DNA of 31,369 nt from Anaerolineaceae bacterium UBA4781 (GCA_002403105.1 DHHD01000087.1:1-31369), one strand, 5' to 3'. Shown: positions 15,452-22,754, numbered from the stretch's first letter. The notes: generated by a model from the letters alone, not told the origin. Program-made: numbers and translations.

Positions 15452-16213
15452 ATGGAAAATAAAAGTTTTTTAATTGATATGGATGGCGTATTGGTTCAAG
15501 GGAAAAAGATGATTCCCGGAGCTGATAAATTCATCCAAACACTGCGTGACAAAAACCGCAAATTTTTAATATTGACTAATAACAGTATCTATACACCCAT
15601 TGATCTGGCTCACCGTCTGCAAACATCCGGAATTGAGGTCAGTCAGGATGAAATTTATACTTCGGCAATGGCTACAGCGAATTTCATGAAAACGCAAAAA
15701 GCTGGTGGAAATGCCTTTGTGATCGGGGAAAGTGGATTAAACCTGGCTGTTCACGATGCAGGTTTCATCCTCACGCCGGAAAACCCAGATTTTGTAGTGC
15801 TGGGGGAAACATTTGATTACAATTTGCGTCAAGTTACCAAAGCCATCCGCTTGATCATTGATGGAGCACATTTTCTTGCCACCAATCCTGACCCCACCGG
15901 CCCGAGTGATGAGGGAATCGTCCCAGCCTGCGGCGCCATGGCAAACCTCATCGAAAAAGCCAGTGGAAAAAGCCCATTTTTCTGTGGAAAGCCGAATCCA
16001 TTCATGATGCGTTCAGCACTGAACTATTTAGGAGTTCATTCTGAAAATACCGTCATGATCGGTGATCGCATGGATACAGATATCATCGCCGGCTTGCAAA
16101 GTGGTATGGAAACGATTTTGGTATTATCAGGAGTGACCAGTCTCAAAGATATTGAAAATTTCCCCTATCGACCGAAAAAAATAGTTAAATCGATCAATGA
16201 TATTGAAATATAG
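15452..16213 (+). CDS. HAD-IIA family phosphatase (NagD-like)
   Basis: This is a haloacid dehalogenase subfamily IIA hydrolase of 253 aa. Motif I is FLIDMDGVLVQGKKMIPGA, motif II is FLILTNNSIYTP, motif III includes FCGKPNPFMM, and motif IV is VMIGDRMDTDIIAGLQSGM. The C2-type cap lies between motifs II and III, as in NagD, AraL and 4-nitrophenyl phosphatases. Members remove phosphate from small sugar or nucleotide phosphates, often as metabolite-repair or overflow enzymes. The substrate is not predictable. The ATG at 15452 is preceded by TAGGT at suitable spacing. The aldolase gene lies upstream across a stem-loop, and the RACo-like gene follows after 39 bp. Confidence 0.9.
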   Translation: MENKSFLIDMDGVLVQGKKMIPGADKFIQTLRDKNRKFLILTNNSIYTPIDLAHRLQTSGIEVSQDEIYTSAMATANFMKTQKAGGNAFVIGESGLNLAVHDAGFILTPENPDFVVLGETFDYNLRQVTKAIRLIIDGAHFLATNPDPTGPSDEGIVPACGAMANLIEKASGKSPFFCGKPNPFMMRSALNYLGVHSENTVMIGDRMDTDIIAGLQSGMETILVLSGVTSLKDIENFPYRPKKIVKSINDIEI

Positions 16214-16252
16214 CGCCTGCATTGATGAATCAATTTTCGTCCGAGTCTTTTT

Positions 16253-18067
16253 GTGAAAGAAACTAATTTTTCAATTGAGTTTCAACCCATCGGCATTCGG
16301 TTGGTATATACCGAACCAATCACAATTCTGGATGCCGCCAGACAGGCTGGTATTGTTCTGAGAAGCGATTGTGGGGGAAAAGGATCATGCGGGAAATGCG
16401 CTGTTCAAATCACCGAAGGCAGCAGCAGCACACTCACCCATAATGAAGCTATTTTTCGTAAGGGGGGAATGCTGCAGCAAAATGAACGGCTGGCTTGTGA
16501 AACCATCATCAATGAAAATGTTAAAGTCTTCATTCCACCCAGTTCTTTTAACGCTTCCCAAATTTTGCAAACAGAAGGCACATTGCTGAATATACCGGTC
16601 CAATCTCCTATTCACATCGAATTCCTTCAAATGACCCAACCCACTCTTTCAGCTCCCAAGTCTGATCTTGAGAACATTCTGGAATCTCATACTGGTATCC
16701 ATTTTGAGAACGATGACCAGGCATTGGATTTACTGAGAAGAATACCCTCGCAGATCAGATTAAATGGTTGGAAAGCATACGCTATCTGTAATCGAGATGT
16801 GATTCTGAATATCACTTCGGAAGAACCCAAGAGAACATTGGGGCTGGCAGTGGATATCGGTTCGACCAAGATCGCCTGTTATTTGATGGACTTATCTTCA
16901 GGGAACACACTGGCGGTAAAGGGTGTTCCCAACCCTCAAATCGCTTATGGTGAAGATATCATCGCCCGTCTGAGCTATGCCATGCAGGGAGCGGAGCAGG
17001 AAATGCGCCTGCATACCATCATGATCGATGCGATCAACCAGGCCATTGAGAGTTTATTAGAAATCACTTCCTCACAAATTCAAGAAATTGTAGATTTTTG
17101 TGTTGTGGGAAATACCACCATGCACCATTTCTTTCTTAATGTACCATCCCGATACCTGGCTACATCTCCATTTACCCCGATCATAAAGAAAGAAATGAAC
17201 ATTACCACTGAAAAGCTCAGTTTGCACGGTATGCCTGGCAGCCAAATTTTTATTCCCGGTCCGATCGCCGGGTTTGTCGGATCTGATCACCTGGCATTTC
17301 TATTAGCTACCGGATTTGGAGACGACAATGCAATACGGCTGGGAATTGATATTGGCACCAACACAGAAATTGCGCTGCAAAAAGGAAGAAATATCGTTAG
17401 CTGTTCCACTGCCTCCGGACCAGCTTTTGAAGGAGCACATATTCATTTTGGAATGCGCGCATCCACCGGTGCGATCGAGCATGTGTCCATCAACCAGGGA
17501 GGCATCGCAAAATGCAAAGTTATTGGGGATGGCGAAGCGATAGGTATCTGCGGATCTGGAATTCTGGATGCAATCTCGGAAATGAAAAAAGTAAAAATTC
17601 TAAACCAACGCGGTCGTCTTGATCTGGAGAATCCGAGAGTGAAGATCAATGAGGACCAAATTCGAGTGTATCCTCTCCTTTCCGCAACGGAAACGCAGCG
17701 AGAAATCACGCTTTCGCAAAGCGATATTGACCAAATATTACTGGCAAAGGGCGCCATTCGCAGCGGAATTGCCATTCTAATGGATTACTTGAAAGTCGAA
17801 GCACAAGAAATTGAAGAGGTGCTCATTGCAGGCGCATTTGGATCGTATCTAAATCCGTACCACGCCATTCAAATTGGTATGCTCCCGCAAATTGACCTCT
17901 CCAGAATCAAAGCTGTTGGCAATGCGGCGGGCGCAGGCGCCAGACTCATGCTGCTGTCGGAATCGATGCGCCAGAAAGCATTGGGACTTTCAACAAGGAT
18001 CAAGCATTTGGAATTAAATACGTATCCCGATTTTGAAATGTTCTTCGCGAACGGGATACGTTTCTAA
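16253..18067 (+). CDS. RACo-like ATP-dependent corrinoid protein activator (ferredoxin plus ASKHA domain)
   Basis: At 604 aa it has the architecture of reductive activators of corrinoid proteins (RACo/RamA-related, DUF4445 group). These use ATP and a low-potential electron to return Co(II) to Co(I). The N-terminal [2Fe-2S] ferredoxin domain has Cys40, Cys46, Cys49 and Cys82 (SDCGGKGSCGKC, ERLACET). A linker of about 100 residues follows. The actin-like ATPase domain carries LGLAVDIGSTKIACYLMD, VVGNTTMHH, RLGIDIGTNTEIAL and VLIAGAFGSYLNP. The start is GTG at 16253 with only a weak upstream GAG. No methyltransferase or corrinoid protein is encoded in the window, so its client must be elsewhere. 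A terminator hairpin is embedded in its last codons. Confidence 0.9.
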   Translation: MKETNFSIEFQPIGIRLVYTEPITILDAARQAGIVLRSDCGGKGSCGKCAVQITEGSSSTLTHNEAIFRKGGMLQQNERLACETIINENVKVFIPPSSFNASQILQTEGTLLNIPVQSPIHIEFLQMTQPTLSAPKSDLENILESHTGIHFENDDQALDLLRRIPSQIRLNGWKAYAICNRDVILNITSEEPKRTLGLAVDIGSTKIACYLMDLSSGNTLAVKGVPNPQIAYGEDIIARLSYAMQGAEQEMRLHTIMIDAINQAIESLLEITSSQIQEIVDFCVVGNTTMHHFFLNVPSRYLATSPFTPIIKKEMNITTEKLSLHGMPGSQIFIPGPIAGFVGSDHLAFLLATGFGDDNAIRLGIDIGTNTEIALQKGRNIVSCSTASGPAFEGAHIHFGMRASTGAIEHVSINQGGIAKCKVIGDGEAIGICGSGILDAISEMKKVKILNQRGRLDLENPRVKINEDQIRVYPLLSATETQREITLSQSDIDQILLAKGAIRSGIAILMDYLKVEAQEIEEVLIAGAFGSYLNPYHAIQIGMLPQIDLSRIKAVGNAAGAGARLMLLSESMRQKALGLSTRIKHLELNTYPDFEMFFANGIRF

Positions 18068-18076
18068 TTTTTTATA
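18021..18076 (+). terminator. Intrinsic terminator overlapping the 3' end of the RACo-like gene
   Basis: CGTATCCCG (18021-18029) and CGGGATACG (18052-18060) form a perfect 9-bp stem with a 22-nt loop that itself contains the palindrome TTCGCGAA. A T-rich tract (TTTCTAATTTTTT) follows. The whole stem lies inside the coding sequence. The stop codon is in the T-tract, leaving only 11 bp to the convergent NRAMP gene. Confidence 0.65.
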
Positions 18077-18078
18077 TA

Positions 18079-19329
18079 TCAAGCAATGATCGGATCAAAT
18101 AAAAGCACAGCCGTGGCAACACAGATAATGGCCATCAGCGCATACGAAAAATAATTCTGCCATTTCTTATTCACATATGTACCAAGCAGATCTTTATTAT
18201 TTGCCAGTTTCAACATCAATACCAAGATCACAGGCAACAAGATCGCGTTGATCGCCTGGGTTGTCCACATTAATTTAAAAAGAGGTAGATCAGGGATGAG
18301 AACAATCAACCCACTGATGATGATCACACCTCCCAATAAACCATAGAATAAAGGAGCGTCTTTGCGTTCATTATCCAATCCCCGCTCCCACCCAAAAGCT
18401 TCTGCAATCGGATACACTGTTGAAAGGGGAAGTACCATGGCAGCCAGAATGGAAGCTCCAATGAAACCGATCGAGAACAACACTTTTGCCCATTCCCCGG
18501 CTAAAGGAGCAAGCGCCAGTGCGGCTTGTTCCGCTTCTTCGACAACAATTCCATTTTTAAATAAAGTTGCTGCAGTTGTGATAATGATGAAAGCAGAAAT
18601 GATATTTCCCCAGACTGCTCCAAAAATAACATCGATCCTGGTCATGGGATATTCTTCCACTTTAACTCCTTTGTCAACAATGGTGGCTTGCATATAGAAA
18701 ATTCCCCAGGGGGTGATCGTTGTACCAATGGTTGCCAACAGAGCCATTAAATAATCACCATCTAATGAAGTGACTTTGGGTATAAAAGCGGCTTTTGCAA
18801 TTTCGCCCCAGTCGGGTTTCAGTATGATAGCTGCAATCACATAACTGAGTGCAGCCATGCATAATATGATCAATATTTTTTCAATTCCCTTATAGGATCC
18901 TTTCATGATCAACAAGAACAGAACAAAAACAACGATAGGGATCACAATATAGCGGCTAAGGCCAAGTAATTCAGCACCTGCAGCAATACCGGCAAACTGT
19001 GAAATTGTTGTCCCTAAATTAGCAACCATTAAGCAGAGCATGGCAAAGACGGTAATTTTCACCCCAAATTTTTCTCGTATGAGATCGGCCATTCCCTTAC
19101 CGGTAACCGTCCCCATGCGAGCAGCCATTTCCTGTACAATCACTTCACCAAAGGTTACCACAACCAGCAACCATAGAAAATTGTAGCCGTAACGTGAGCC
19201 AGCCATGGAATAGGTCGCAATTCCTGAGGCGTCATTATCCGCTGAAGCGGTGATGAGCCCCGGACCCAGCATTGTTAACATCAGCCAGACCTTCTGAAAA
19301 AATTTAAATTTGATGTTAAGTTTTTTCAT
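18079..19329 (-). CDS. NRAMP-family divalent metal transporter with non-canonical metal site, possible Mg2+ transporter
   Basis: This is a 416-aa membrane protein of the SLC11/NRAMP superfamily with about 11 hydrophobic helices. The TM1 loop begins LGPGLITASADNDASGIATY. The canonical DPGN is replaced so that the Asp remains (Asp33) but the Asn position is Gly36. In TM6 the canonical MPHN is TPWG (Thr206, Pro207, Trp208), so the soft methionine ligand and the histidine are lost. Such changes are known in NRAMP-related magnesium transporters, which prefer hydrated Mg2+ to transition metals. The adjacent genes encode an MgtE regulatory-domain protein and CorA, which supports Mg2+. Its Shine-Dalgarno AGGAC overlaps the stop of the upstream gene, so it is translationally linked. 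Mn2+ or another metal cannot be excluded. Confidence 0.85.
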   Translation of the reverse strand: MKKLNIKFKFFQKVWLMLTMLGPGLITASADNDASGIATYSMAGSRYGYNFLWLLVVVTFGEVIVQEMAARMGTVTGKGMADLIREKFGVKITVFAMLCLMVANLGTTISQFAGIAAGAELLGLSRYIVIPIVVFVLFLLIMKGSYKGIEKILIILCMAALSYVIAAIILKPDWGEIAKAAFIPKVTSLDGDYLMALLATIGTTITPWGIFYMQATIVDKGVKVEEYPMTRIDVIFGAVWGNIISAFIIITTAATLFKNGIVVEEAEQAALALAPLAGEWAKVLFSIGFIGASILAAMVLPLSTVYPIAEAFGWERGLDNERKDAPLFYGLLGGVIIISGLIVLIPDLPLFKLMWTTQAINAILLPVILVLMLKLANNKDLLGTYVNKKWQNYFSYALMAIICVATAVLLFDPIIA

Positions 19330-19337
19330 TTTATGTC

Positions 19338-20597
19338 CTAGAAGAAACGCGGTAAGCGTTTTTTATATGCTGTTGGTAAGACCGCATCCAGGGCATCGTC
19401 CAGAGTAACAATCCCTTGCATTACACCCGTCTTATTATCGACAACCGGAATTGAAAGTAGATTATATTTTGCTACTAAGTAAGCAGTTTCTTCTTGAGAA
19501 GAGTATGGCAACACGGAAATGGGATCCTTATCCATCAGGGATTCCACTTCAATGGTTGGGGCAGCCATTATCAAATCACGCAAGTAAATCATGCCTACCA
19601 GACACTCTTTTTCATCCAAAACATAGATGTAATACATATCTTCGACTTCCTGCGCATCTTCGGATGAACGTAAAAACGCCATGGCTTTATCTACAGTCAA
19701 TCCCCGTGGGATCCAGGCGAATTCAGTTGTCATGATGCCACCAGCTGAATCTGATGGATAATCGAGCAAAGTTCGGATATCATCCGCTTCGTCCTTTTCC
19801 ATCAGATCAAGCAACACTGTGCTTTTTTCATGGGGCAAACTTGCGATAAGGTCAGCAGCTTCATCGGGATCCATTTCTTCAAGGATATCCGCTGCACGTT
19901 CAGAACCCATTCTTGAGAGTGCATCAATTTGAAAGCGTGCCGGACTCTCTTCGAGCGTATCAGCCAGAATTTCATCTCCCATTTTTTGCAGTAATGATTG
20001 ACCTGTCGGGCGATCAAGATCATTTAAAATACTTGCGATATCGGCCGGAGGTAATTTACTGATCTTTTCTTGTGAGGTCTTTAGCCGTAGTGGGTCTTTT
20101 TCTTCAACATAAGCCACATCTTTCCATGAAATAACACCCTCAGTTTTAGGATTCTTTGATAACTTTCTAAAGAGTTCAGTCATCTTTTTCAAGCCTAGAC
20201 GGCGCATTAAACCAGCGTTTCCAACATCCACACCCGTTACATAATAAGCATCTTTCGTAAAGGCGATCTGGATATCATTGACACGCACAACCCGTTTTCC
20301 TTCCACATCCACAATTTGATGATCCAGTACCTGCTTTTTTAGATATAGTTCATTTCCTTTTGGAACATACACAGTGATTTCAATAACCGGTTTACTGATC
20401 GTAACATTGGGGAATAGACTGCTGATTGATTCAGATGAGACCAACTTGATATGTCCGTTTTTCTCTTTTATTTCAACTGCAACAATTTGATGAAAAACCT
20501 TCTCATCAAAACCAGTCAGAATATCTCTGCACTTTCCAATTTCTTTTCCCCAACGATCCCATACTTTTTTGTCGAGAATTTCGCTTAGATAGAACAT
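19338..20597 (-). CDS. Soluble PRC-barrel / MgtE N-domain / CBS-pair protein
   Basis: This 419-aa protein carries the cytosolic Mg2+-sensing half of MgtE but has no membrane helices. The N-terminal 150 residues or so look like one or two PRC-barrel modules (FYLSEILDKKVWDRWGKEIG, then a second at about 75-135). Residues about 175-285 are an MgtE_N superhelical domain (LPPADIASILNDL, MDPDEAADLIASLP). A CBS pair follows, beginning YPSDSAGGIMTTEF and ending IVTLDDALDAVLP. The start is the ATG at 20597 because AAGGAG (20603-20608, minus strand) precedes it; an earlier in-frame ATG lies upstream of that site. It is directly coupled to the NRAMP-like gene (8 bp). I infer it acts as a magnesium-responsive regulatory subunit of that transporter. 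Confidence 0.88.
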   Translation of the reverse strand: MFYLSEILDKKVWDRWGKEIGKCRDILTGFDEKVFHQIVAVEIKEKNGHIKLVSSESISSLFPNVTISKPVIEITVYVPKGNELYLKKQVLDHQIVDVEGKRVVRVNDIQIAFTKDAYYVTGVDVGNAGLMRRLGLKKMTELFRKLSKNPKTEGVISWKDVAYVEEKDPLRLKTSQEKISKLPPADIASILNDLDRPTGQSLLQKMGDEILADTLEESPARFQIDALSRMGSERAADILEEMDPDEAADLIASLPHEKSTVLLDLMEKDEADDIRTLLDYPSDSAGGIMTTEFAWIPRGLTVDKAMAFLRSSEDAQEVEDMYYIYVLDEKECLVGMIYLRDLIMAAPTIEVESLMDKDPISVLPYSSQEETAYLVAKYNLLSIPVVDNKTGVMQGIVTLDDALDAVLPTAYKKRLPRFF

Positions 20598-20658
20598 CTC
20601 TTCTCCTTTCCATCCCATAATATCTATTATTTTCGCAATCCATAGTTATCAGGGATGA

Positions 20659-20686
20659 AATTGGCAAGATACTATTCTTGCCAATT
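20659..20686. promoter_or_regulatory. 11-bp inverted repeat between corA and the PRC-MgtE_N-CBS gene
   Basis: AATTGGCAAGA (20659-20669) and TCTTGCCAATT (20676-20686) are perfect inverted copies around a 6-nt spacer, in the 121-bp gap after corA. Neither strand has a T-run directly after it, so a terminator is unlikely. An operator or an RNA processing/stability hairpin are alternatives. Confidence 0.45.
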
Positions 20687-20718
20687 AGTCCAATTTTTCT
20701 GCAATCATTCTTTTTCCT

Positions 20719-21648
20719 TTACAACCAATTTATCCGTCGGAAGAAAACAATCACGAGAATCATGATTATCAGTGAAATCCCCGTAACAATGGTAAAAGCA
20801 TTGGGGTGACTTTCAAAAGGTAAGGCAATATTCATACCAAAAAAGCTAGAAACAATGGTTGGTAAACTCAAGATGATCGTCCAAGCAGTCATGATCTTGA
20901 AGATAATATTTTGATTATTCTGGATAATTGACGCATACGCATCCATCATCTGGCTGAGTAAGTTTCCTGCAATCCCAGTCATTTCAATAGCCTGCTGGTT
21001 TTCAATGATGACATCTTCCAGCAAATCAGAATCATCCGGAAAAATAGTGAAAAATTTATTGCGCTGCAGGCGCTCGAACATTAATTCGTTCGAACGAAGA
21101 GCAGTTGAGAAATATTCCAAGCATTTTTGGTATTTCAACAGTTCGAGCACTTCTTTATTTCGGATAGATCGCTGCAGTTCATCTTCAATCTGATCAATTT
21201 TCTTCTGAATACTGCGCAGATAGGTTAAGAAATAAGTAGCATTTGCGAGCATAATTTGAAGGATGAAGCGATTTCGTTTGAGTGTTGAAAAGTATTTTCC
21301 CTTTTTTGTAAGAATGCTATTTATTAAATCATTTTCGTAACGACAGATGGTAATAATATTTTGATCATTGAAAATAATACCTAGAGGGATCGCTATATAG
21401 GGGATATCTTCTTCCCAGCTTCGAAAGTATGGGATACGCAGTAAGATAAGGGTATACCCATCATCTTTTTCAGTCCGCGAGCGTTCGTCCAAATCCAACG
21501 GATAGGTAATAAAATCGTTAGGGATTCCAAGAGACAGTAATTGCGTTATTTCCTTCTTGTCCGGATTGACGACGTTAATCCATGCGCCGTCTGTGATTTG
21601 TTCGATCGGGACAAGCATCTCATTTTTTGTCTGTAAAATTTTGATCAT
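20719..21648 (-). CDS. corA: CorA-family magnesium transporter
   Basis: CorA forms pentameric channels for Mg2+ (sometimes Co2+ or Ni2+). At 309 aa it has the typical length. A soluble N-terminal domain of about 250 residues ends in the long charged stalk helix. TM1 follows, closed by the signature FFGMNI (Gly-Met-Asn 271-273), then a periplasmic loop FESHPN and TM2. The positively charged tail RRINWL matches the usual basic C-terminus. The ATG is preceded by a strong GGAGGT (21654-21659). The roughly 250-nt leader contains a promoter, a 32-codon ORF and an intrinsic terminator, so expression is very likely controlled by attenuation. Two further Mg2+-related genes lie downstream. Confidence 0.95.
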   Translation of the reverse strand: MIKILQTKNEMLVPIEQITDGAWINVVNPDKKEITQLLSLGIPNDFITYPLDLDERSRTEKDDGYTLILLRIPYFRSWEEDIPYIAIPLGIIFNDQNIITICRYENDLINSILTKKGKYFSTLKRNRFILQIMLANATYFLTYLRSIQKKIDQIEDELQRSIRNKEVLELLKYQKCLEYFSTALRSNELMFERLQRNKFFTIFPDDSDLLEDVIIENQQAIEMTGIAGNLLSQMMDAYASIIQNNQNIIFKIMTAWTIILSLPTIVSSFFGMNIALPFESHPNAFTIVTGISLIIMILVIVFFRRINWL

Positions 21649-21684
21649 CGGTTACCTCCACAGTAGATTGTTCCCGATCCAATT

Positions 21685-21723
21685 AAAAAACTCTCAGCTT
21701 TTTCATGCGAGATAGGCTGAGAG
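21685..21723 (-). terminator. Intrinsic terminator (attenuator) in the corA leader
   Basis: Read on the minus strand, CTCTCAGC (21723-21716) and GCTGAGAG (21698-21691) form a perfect 8-bp stem, followed directly by TTTTTT (21690-21685). It lies 36 nt before the corA start and only about 26 nt before its Shine-Dalgarno sequence. The gene upstream has its own terminator at 21971-22001, so this one probably regulates corA. The first arm (CTCTCA) can alternatively pair with TGGGAG at 21787-21782, inside the leader ORF. That would be a candidate antiterminator. Confidence 0.8.
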
Positions 21724-21767
21724 CTTGTTCTTATACAGACAAAGCAATCACAGGATGTGGATGCTGT

Positions 21768-21866
21768 TTACAGCAACACACCTCCCACCAAAACTATTTC
21801 GCATAAAAAATATGTTAAGTTACGTCTAGGGTCAGGATCCAGATCGTAAGATTTTTCTTCTTGCAT
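21768..21866 (-). CDS. Putative Mg2+-sensing leader peptide of corA (MgtL-like)
   Basis: This is a 32-codon ORF in the corA leader, from ATG at 21866 to TAA at 21768. The peptide begins MQEEKSYDLDPDPRRNL and ends in a hydrophobic, valine/leucine/glycine-rich stretch (residues 17-32). Purine-rich AAGGAAAGAAAAGGA lies just upstream as ribosome binding region. Acidic residues at 3, 4, 8, 10 and 12 with prolines at 11 and 13 resemble the start of enterobacterial MgtL ([17 protein letters not shown]). In MgtL the EPDP codons make ribosomes abort when Mg2+ is low and so permit mgtA transcription. Here the ORF precedes an intrinsic terminator and a magnesium channel gene, with a promoter 36 nt upstream. 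Its translation is not proven, but promoter, ORF, terminator and target fit together. It is too short for homology-based proof. Confidence 0.65.
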   Translation of the reverse strand: MQEEKSYDLDPDPRRNLTYFLCEIVLVGGVLL

Positions 21867-21901
21867 TTTTCCTTTTCTTTCCTTAAATAGATACAACCTT
21901 T

Positions 21902-21930
21902 AGTTTACACCCTACAGAAGACACAGTCAA
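21902..21930 (-). promoter_or_regulatory. Sigma70-type promoter of the corA leader
   Basis: On the minus strand, TTGACT (21930-21925) is followed after exactly 17 bp by TAAACT (21907-21902), with five and four of six consensus matches. Transcription would start near 21895. That is about 29 nt before the leader ORF and 247 nt before corA. Confidence 0.65.
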
Positions 21931-21970
21931 GAAATTGGCTCCTTTTGAAATTTCTATTTAATATGGAATA

Positions 21971-22001
21971 AAAAGAGCTCCCTTCAAATGAATTGGAGCT
22001 C
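21971..22001 (-). terminator. Intrinsic terminator of the GIN-domain gene
   Basis: On the minus strand, GAGCTCC (22001-21995) and GGAGCTC (21981-21975) form a 7-bp GC-rich stem with a 13-nt loop, followed by TTTTTATT. It lies 20 bp after the stop of the gene at 22021. It separates that gene from the corA transcription unit. Confidence 0.75.
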
Positions 22002-22020
22002 CCGTAGAGACCAAAATAGT

Positions 22021-22686
22021 CTATTTCTTTCCCAAATTTCGGATCGATCCCATCATCGCCACACTTTGTTTCACTTGAGGTTCTCCATAATACTCGATCG
22101 TGCCAACTCCAGTGATGGCAGCATCAATTTCTTTTGTAACCCAGAGCCGAGCACTGCCTACACCCGTCAGGCTAATGCGCGTTTTTTCACTCTCCAGGTC
22201 ATCCGCAACATAACTTCCTGCGCCGGTCAGATTTACAGATTGCTCTCTTGTTTTTCCCTGAAGAGAAAGCTTCCCTGCTCCGGGTAAATTGGATTGAATC
22301 ACATCAAATAGAATACTCTCAAACTCTACATTCGAAGCGCCACTCAGGTTCAAGTGTAATTCTTTCCCTTTAAAACCCACTGCTTCTATCTTACAACTGC
22401 CGGTTACATCCAGGGCATCCAACTGTTGCATGGTGATATAGAAGTTGATTCCATGGGTTGAGAGGAAATCCAAACCGGCAGATAGCTTTTCAAGCCAATC
22501 GTGCCCAATATCAATGATCAAACAACCATTGATCACATCCGTTTTTATTCTGCTCAAGATATGTTCTTCAGCTTCAATCGTTACTTCTTGTTTGGAACTC
22601 TGTTTCAACTCGATCTTTCCGATCCCCTTGACTGCAACCGAATGGAATTCTCCTAATTCTCGGGTTTCTTCTTTCAACTCAGCCAT
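22021..22686 (-). CDS. GIN-domain (DUF2807-like) protein without signal peptide
   Basis: The 221-aa protein has the repetitive beta-helix pattern of the 'putative auto-transporter adhesin head GIN domain' family. It shows repeated short strands with Gly/Ser/Asn turns such as DVTGSCKIEAVGF, LNLSGASNVEFE, SLQGKTREQSVNLTGAGSY and ISLTGVGSARLWVT. Family members are usually exported or lipid-anchored. This one begins MAELKEETRELGEF and has no signal sequence, so it should stay in the cytoplasm or is exported unconventionally. The start at 22686 is supported by AGGAG five to six bases upstream; a longer frame to 22743 runs through the promoter. Its function is unknown. Confidence 0.8.
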   Translation of the reverse strand: MAELKEETRELGEFHSVAVKGIGKIELKQSSKQEVTIEAEEHILSRIKTDVINGCLIIDIGHDWLEKLSAGLDFLSTHGINFYITMQQLDALDVTGSCKIEAVGFKGKELHLNLSGASNVEFESILFDVIQSNLPGAGKLSLQGKTREQSVNLTGAGSYVADDLESEKTRISLTGVGSARLWVTKEIDAAITGVGTIEYYGEPQVKQSVAMMGSIRNLGKK

Positions 22687-22711
22687 TTTTTCTCCTGTTT
22701 TGTTCGATATT

Positions 22712-22733
22712 AGTATACATTCGGTATACGAAT
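22712..22733 (-). promoter_or_regulatory. Promoter of the GIN-domain gene with palindromic operator candidate
   Basis: On the minus strand TATACT (22717-22712) fits a -10 box 25 bp upstream of the start codon. Just upstream, ATTCG and CGAAT flank GTATA (22719-22733), giving a 15-bp palindrome. The hexamer GTATAC occurs twice, at 22713-22718 and 22724-22729, 11 bp apart, about one helical turn. No good -35 box is present, which would suit activator or repressor control. Confidence 0.5.
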
Positions 22734-22754
22734 TTTTTAGCATGGAGTTGTAAT

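Noticed and set aside
16371..16589. A small cysteine-poor ORF overlapping the RACo-like gene
   Set aside because: It is a frame-shifted shadow of a well-supported gene, as are the other opposite-strand ORFs inside long genes.
21685..21723. That the hairpin before corA is only the terminator of the gene upstream (GIN-domain gene)
   Set aside because: That gene already has a GC-rich terminator at 21971-22001, and a good promoter (21902-21930) lies between the two hairpins.
21649..22020. An M-box (ykoK) magnesium riboswitch upstream of corA
   Set aside because: I looked for the conserved M-box core by eye and did not find it. The leader instead shows a short ORF and a terminator.
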